Positions 17,115 to 20,000 of a DNA stretch of 20,000 bases are shown piece after piece. Location: NCBI GenBank assembly GCA_019918135.1, contig WBZZ01000587.1, positions 72,501 through 92,500 on the forward strand, given 5' to 3'. The position numbers and the translations under genes were made by a program. The stretch's first letter is position 1, and each line of letters begins with the position of its first letter. The notes beneath the pieces were generated by a model, which was not told the DNA's origin, ran no database searches, and worked only from the letters and a program-made list of their open reading frames with translations. Source of the DNA: Paulinella micropora. Its lineage: Eukaryota > Cercozoa > Imbricatea > Euglyphida > Paulinellidae.

Positions 17115-19693
17115 GTTCGTTCTTCTTTCTTTTTTATGTTAAATTATAATAAATTAATATGTAAGTGTAGAAATTTCTTTCTTTTGTTTTCATTTCTTTC
17201 TTTTCTTTCTTTTCTTTCTTTTCTTTCTTTTCTTTCTTTTCTTTCTTTTCTTTCTTTTCTTTCTTTTCTTTCTTTTCTTTCTTTTCTTTCTTTTCTTTCT
17301 TTTCTTTCTTTCTTTCTTTTCTTGTCTGTTGTTTCTTTCTTTTCTTTCTTTTCTTTCTTTTCTTTTAATTTCTTTTTTTTCTTTTTCTTTTTCTTTTTTC
17401 TTTTTTCCTTTTCTTTCTTTTCTTTCTTTTTTTCTTTCTTTTCTTTCTTTTCTTTCTTTCTTTTCTTTCTTTTCTTTCTTTTCTTTCTTTTCTTTCTTTT
17501 CTTTTTTTCCTTTCTTTTCCTTATTTTCTTTATTTCGTTTTCTTTATTTTCTATCTTCAAATTGTTTCTTTTCTTTCTTTTCTTTTCTTTCCTTTTCGTT
17601 CCTTTCTTTTTTTTCTTTTTTTTCTTCTCTTTTTTCGTCTCTTTTTTCTTTTTTTTCTTCTCTTTTTTCTTCTCTTTTTTCTTCTTTTCTTCTTTCTTTT
17701 TTCTTTTTGTTTCTTTTCTTTCTTTTCTTTTTTTTCTTTTCTTTTCTTTTCTTTATTTAACTTTTCTTAAAATTTTGTTTCTTTTCTTTTTTTTTTTTTT
17801 TTTTTTTTTTTCTTTTTTTTTTCTTTTTTTTCCTTTCTTTCCTTTCTTTCTTTTCTTTCTTTTCTTTCTTTTTCGTTATCTTCTTTCTTTTCTTTCTTTT
17901 CTTAATATTTGATGTCGGACTGAGAGCCTTCCACAGTGCCCCCCCCCCCCCCCCCGCCCACAAGCACTTGTTTGTTCGTGCTTATTGCTAAGGTTGTTCA
18001 TGACATGGACAACAGACGATGCTAAGGTACATTAATTACATTAATATTGTTGTCCCGGTCACCACTGGGTCAGAAACATGGTGTTTGGGTAATTAAAGGT
18101 GCGCGAGGGGGTATACATCACCGACGTCAGGCTGACCACAAGAGCAGGCTTGATATTGGCCCCCAAAGGCAGATTGAGACTCGCGAAAACGATGTGTGGC
18201 CTGCGCCTGGGTTTTGATTGATTTTTTTTTCTTTAAAAAACAACAATAATTTGCTATAGGATGATCCTTGAGTCTCCAGTGGGCTGGAAGAAAAGAAAAC
18301 CCGAAGCTAATGAAAATGGTACGAATGTTTTGTCATTTTCACCCATGATTGGTTGTTATTGCAGGTGTCGGAACGAAGAAGTGGATCGCAGTGTTGCGGG
18401 GAATGGATGCTGATTTGGACGGCAAGACCGACACTGAGTTTCTTCAACTCATGTGCCCAAAATTGTTGAATCTTGCTCATAGCTTGTGTCACCCCCCTCA
18501 CAAGCGGAACTATATTGAAGACGTGTTGACCTTTTTCCTTCCATATGTTGGGGATCCTACGAATCCCCCCCCCCCCCCCCATTCTTCGAAGATACAGATG
18601 GAAGGCTTTGCTAGTTAAGGAGTTGGCAGGCAAGGCTAAGGTATGCAATTATTGCGCAAAGGGCTTTAGCTTTATTTATTGCTGCTTTTTTAGCTCTTCA
18701 TTTTTATGGTGTGATAGAGGAACAGAGCAGCAGTAGAGCAAGGCTACAAACCTTTGCGCTCTTCTGATCGCCGGACCAAAATGCCAAGGAAATTTGCACC
18801 AGATTCTTTGCGTCAACACTGTTCTATGTAACACAGTTCTCTTATGAATTTTATTGTTTGATACTAGGTAGCAGTGACACTGCGCCTGAACCAAAGGATG
18901 AGGAGGGTGAAACTAGTGAAGATGAGGTTATAGTCGAGGAGAATACAAAAAAGAAGAAAAATTTGAAGGTAAAGCAGAAGGTGAAGCAGAAGAAGGTGAA
19001 AAAGGGCAAGAAGGAGCAGCCCTCCACGCCTCCGGACGAGGAATCGGAAGCCGAGGAGAAACTTGAGCAAGCCAACCAGGTCTGTTCTCACTCTGCAGCT
19101 GTTATGTTGTTGTCTAATTAATGATACATATGTAGTGTAGTACTAGTGGTGTCTCCGAAGCCTCTTTGCAAGCGATTTTGAAGGAGGCAATGAAAGAACA
19201 TAGTAGCAAAATGAATGAGAACATGGAGAAGCTTTTGAAACAGTATGAAAAGAAAGAAGCAGGGAAGGAAGGTAAAGGAAAGAACAATGGAGAAACAGAG
19301 AAGGATAAGGAGACGCAAGGCTCTGAGGAAGAAAAAGGCAAAGAAAAGAAGAAAAAGAAGAAAAAGAAGAAGAAAAAGAAGAAGAAAGACAGCTCCAGTG
19401 ACTCAGACAGTGACGATAGCACTAGTACTAGTGATAGCTCTAGTAGTAGTGAGTCAGAGGAAGAAGAACAGACGAAGAAAGAGAAGAAGAAGAAGAAGAA
19501 GAAGAAGAAGAAGAAGAAGAAGAAGAAGAAGAAGAAGAAGAAGAAGAAGAAGAAGAAGAAGAAGAAGAGAGCTGCACAGCAGGCTATGCAAAACACAGCC
19601 ACTCGCGGTATCTATCAATTCCCACCCAACAGCTCACCCGGCTATAATTATTATGATTTTGCACTTGCGGCTATGGCACTCAAAAATCAGTAA
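15850..19693 (+). CDS. Unrecognised Lys/Glu/Asp-rich multi-exon gene
   Basis: I recognise no family. Probable exons: 15850-17114 or 17118, 18365-18640, 18868-19079 and about 19147-19693. Order of parts: a small N-terminal globular region, about 270 residues of Lys/Glu/Asp repeats, a short conserved-looking IPGWFEYIFE segment, a globular exon (KKWIAVLRGMDADLDGKTD), a Lys/Glu linker, and a C-terminal part with a Ser/Asp block, a poly-Lys run and a hydrophobic end. Phases do not fit at three junctions with the splice sites I chose, so small exons may be missed or indels present. It diverges from the SET/transposase-like gene and ends about 175 bp from the right inverted repeat, so it is probably the element's second gene. 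Confidence 0.6.
16370..16560 (+). repeat. Coding minisatellite encoding KDKE units
   Basis: Tandem AAGGACAAGGAG (12-bp) units encode a run of Lys-Asp-Lys-Glu. Neighbouring GAGGAC and AAGAAG tracts give Glu/Asp and Lys blocks. Such a repeat can change length without breaking the frame. Confidence 0.9.
17115..18364 (+). other. Large intron with a pyrimidine tract
   Basis: Follows the donor at the end of exon 1. It holds about 700 bp of TTTTC-type repeat (17175-17905), a C-run of about 17 at 17940-17956, and 400 bp of ordinary sequence up to TTGTTATTGCAG at 18364. I see no exon inside, although phase disagreement suggests one may be missed. Confidence 0.55.
17175..17905 (+). repeat. (TTTTC)n polypyrimidine tract, about 730 bp
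   Basis: Units of CTTTCTTTT and similar, with one strand almost purely pyrimidine. Long open frames in it (Phe/Leu/Ser on one strand, Lys/Glu on the other) are artefacts. Confidence 0.95.
18365..18640 (+). CDS. Globular exon of the Lys/Glu-rich gene
   Basis: After TTGCAG it encodes VGTKKWIAVLRGMDADLDGK, FLQLMCPKLLNLAHSLC and YIEDVLTFFLPYVG. After the C16 run at 18565-18580 the sense continues in another frame (RRYRWKALLVKELAGKAK) to the donor AAG|GTATGC. One C fewer would keep a single frame. No low complexity, so it is the best search query for this gene. The rest of 18641-18867 appears to be intron. Confidence 0.68.
18868..19079 (+). CDS. Acidic/basic linker exon
   Basis: Reads SSDTAPEPKDEEGETSEDEV, then a Lys-rich block and STPPDEESEAEEKLEQANQ, ending at a CAG|GTCTGT donor. 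Typical charged linker without a domain. Confidence 0.62.
19147..19693 (+). CDS. Last exon: coiled coil, Ser/Asp block, poly-Lys
   Basis: Reads SEASLQAILKEAMKEHSSKM (helical), a Lys/Glu stretch, a Ser/Asp/Thr block (DSSSDSDSDDSTSTSDSSSS), Glu-rich residues and then a run of about 32 Lys coded by an AAG tract (about 19480-19568). It ends RAAQQAMQNTATRGIYQFPP and YYDFALAAMALKNQ before the stop at 19691-19693. The Ser/Asp block looks like a casein-kinase-II type phosphorylation region. Confidence 0.68.
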
Positions 19694-19743
19694 GTTGAGC
19701 GTTGAAGTTTCTCAAAAATACTAAAAATTAGATTTATTTGAAA

Positions 19744-19749
19744 AATAAA
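19744..19749 (+). terminator. AATAAA polyadenylation signal candidate
   Basis: AATAAA 51 bp after the stop codon at 19693. The region is A-rich, so the match could be chance. Confidence 0.4.
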
Positions 19750-19869
19750 AAGAATGTATTGTGTGATTAAAATGTATTCTCTTTTTTACTCCTCCCGGTG
19801 CCTCCCCCCCCCCCCACCCCCCCCCCTCACAGCAGGTGTCTGGATCAGTCAATGTATTGACACAATTTA

Positions 19870-20000
19870 GCTTTAATATAACTGGCATATCATTTTTAAT
19901 ACGTTATTCAGCTTATTCAAGATTATTTTTACTAAATAAAACACATTTTCAATGTCTGAATCAAAAAGTGCAAAATCACCTGTAGGACAATTTCGGAAAA
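19870..20000 (-). repeat. Right terminal inverted repeat (runs off window)
   Basis: The reverse complement aligns with 9333-9462, base 20000 to base 9333, with a handful of mismatches. The outermost bases are beyond the window. Confidence 0.9.

Larger units (their letters stand above)
9333..20000. mobile_element. Putative large DNA transposon with terminal inverted repeats
   Basis: Seen: 9333-9462 and 19870-20000 are near-identical inverted copies about 130 bp long. Between them are two genes transcribed outward from a shared central region, with their stops at 9730 and 19693. Both ends also carry a G- or C-rich tract just inside the repeat (9689-9704 and 19804-19828). Inferred: one autonomous element of about 10.7 kb. 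The outer end of the right repeat is beyond the window, so the exact termini and target duplication cannot be read. The alternative is two unrelated copies of a short repeat in opposite orientation. Confidence 0.6.

Noticed and set aside
17136..17912. Long open frame of Phe/Ser/Leu
   Set aside because: It is a translation of the TTTTC repeat within an intron, with no real protein character.

Overview
The window is eukaryotic nuclear DNA. It has spliced genes with short GT-AG introns, a LINE-type retrotransposon, a tRNA-derived SINE, very many microsatellites, and no prokaryotic operon structure. The short introns and repeat-rich layout suit a protist or alga. I cannot name the species, and any lineage assignment would be a guess.

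Layout: (1) 1-3256, minus strand: a frame-broken LINE with an APE-type endonuclease and a reverse transcriptase (YADD at 91-102) running off the left edge. (2) 3257-5060: two diverged direct repeats upstream of the LINE, separated by a GA tract and containing a 29-bp minisatellite. (3) 5124-5232: a small palindromic, MITE-like element, then about 500 bp of TAA repeat and a 5'-truncated SINE copy (5731-5930). (4) 6030-9066, plus strand: an unrecognised multi-exon gene. Most of its introns are built from CTCATACCCC-type repeats ending in a CT tract and a 3' splice site. (5) 9333-20000: a region bounded by about 130-bp terminal inverted repeats, which I read as one large (about 10.7 kb) DNA element. 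The right repeat runs off the window edge.

The putative element holds two divergent genes whose 3' ends point at the inverted repeats. The minus-strand gene (14325 to 9730) has a SET-domain segment followed by a region resembling the transposase/RNase-H-like proteins that carry DUF7869, then an RG- and Glu-rich tail. Splice phases match across six junctions. A full-length SINE (11962-12229) sits inside one intron. The plus-strand gene (15850 to 19693) encodes an unrecognised protein with very long Lys/Glu/Asp tracts. The central intergenic region (14415-15790) contains a 343-bp-period duplication and three hairpins, each with a pair of inverted TTTCCCGC motifs that match the E2F/DP consensus.

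Almost every reading-frame break lies at or near a homopolymer (A8, A6, G6, poly-G, C16). Some or all may be assembly errors rather than real inactivation. The domain calls are made by eye from motifs and no database was searched.
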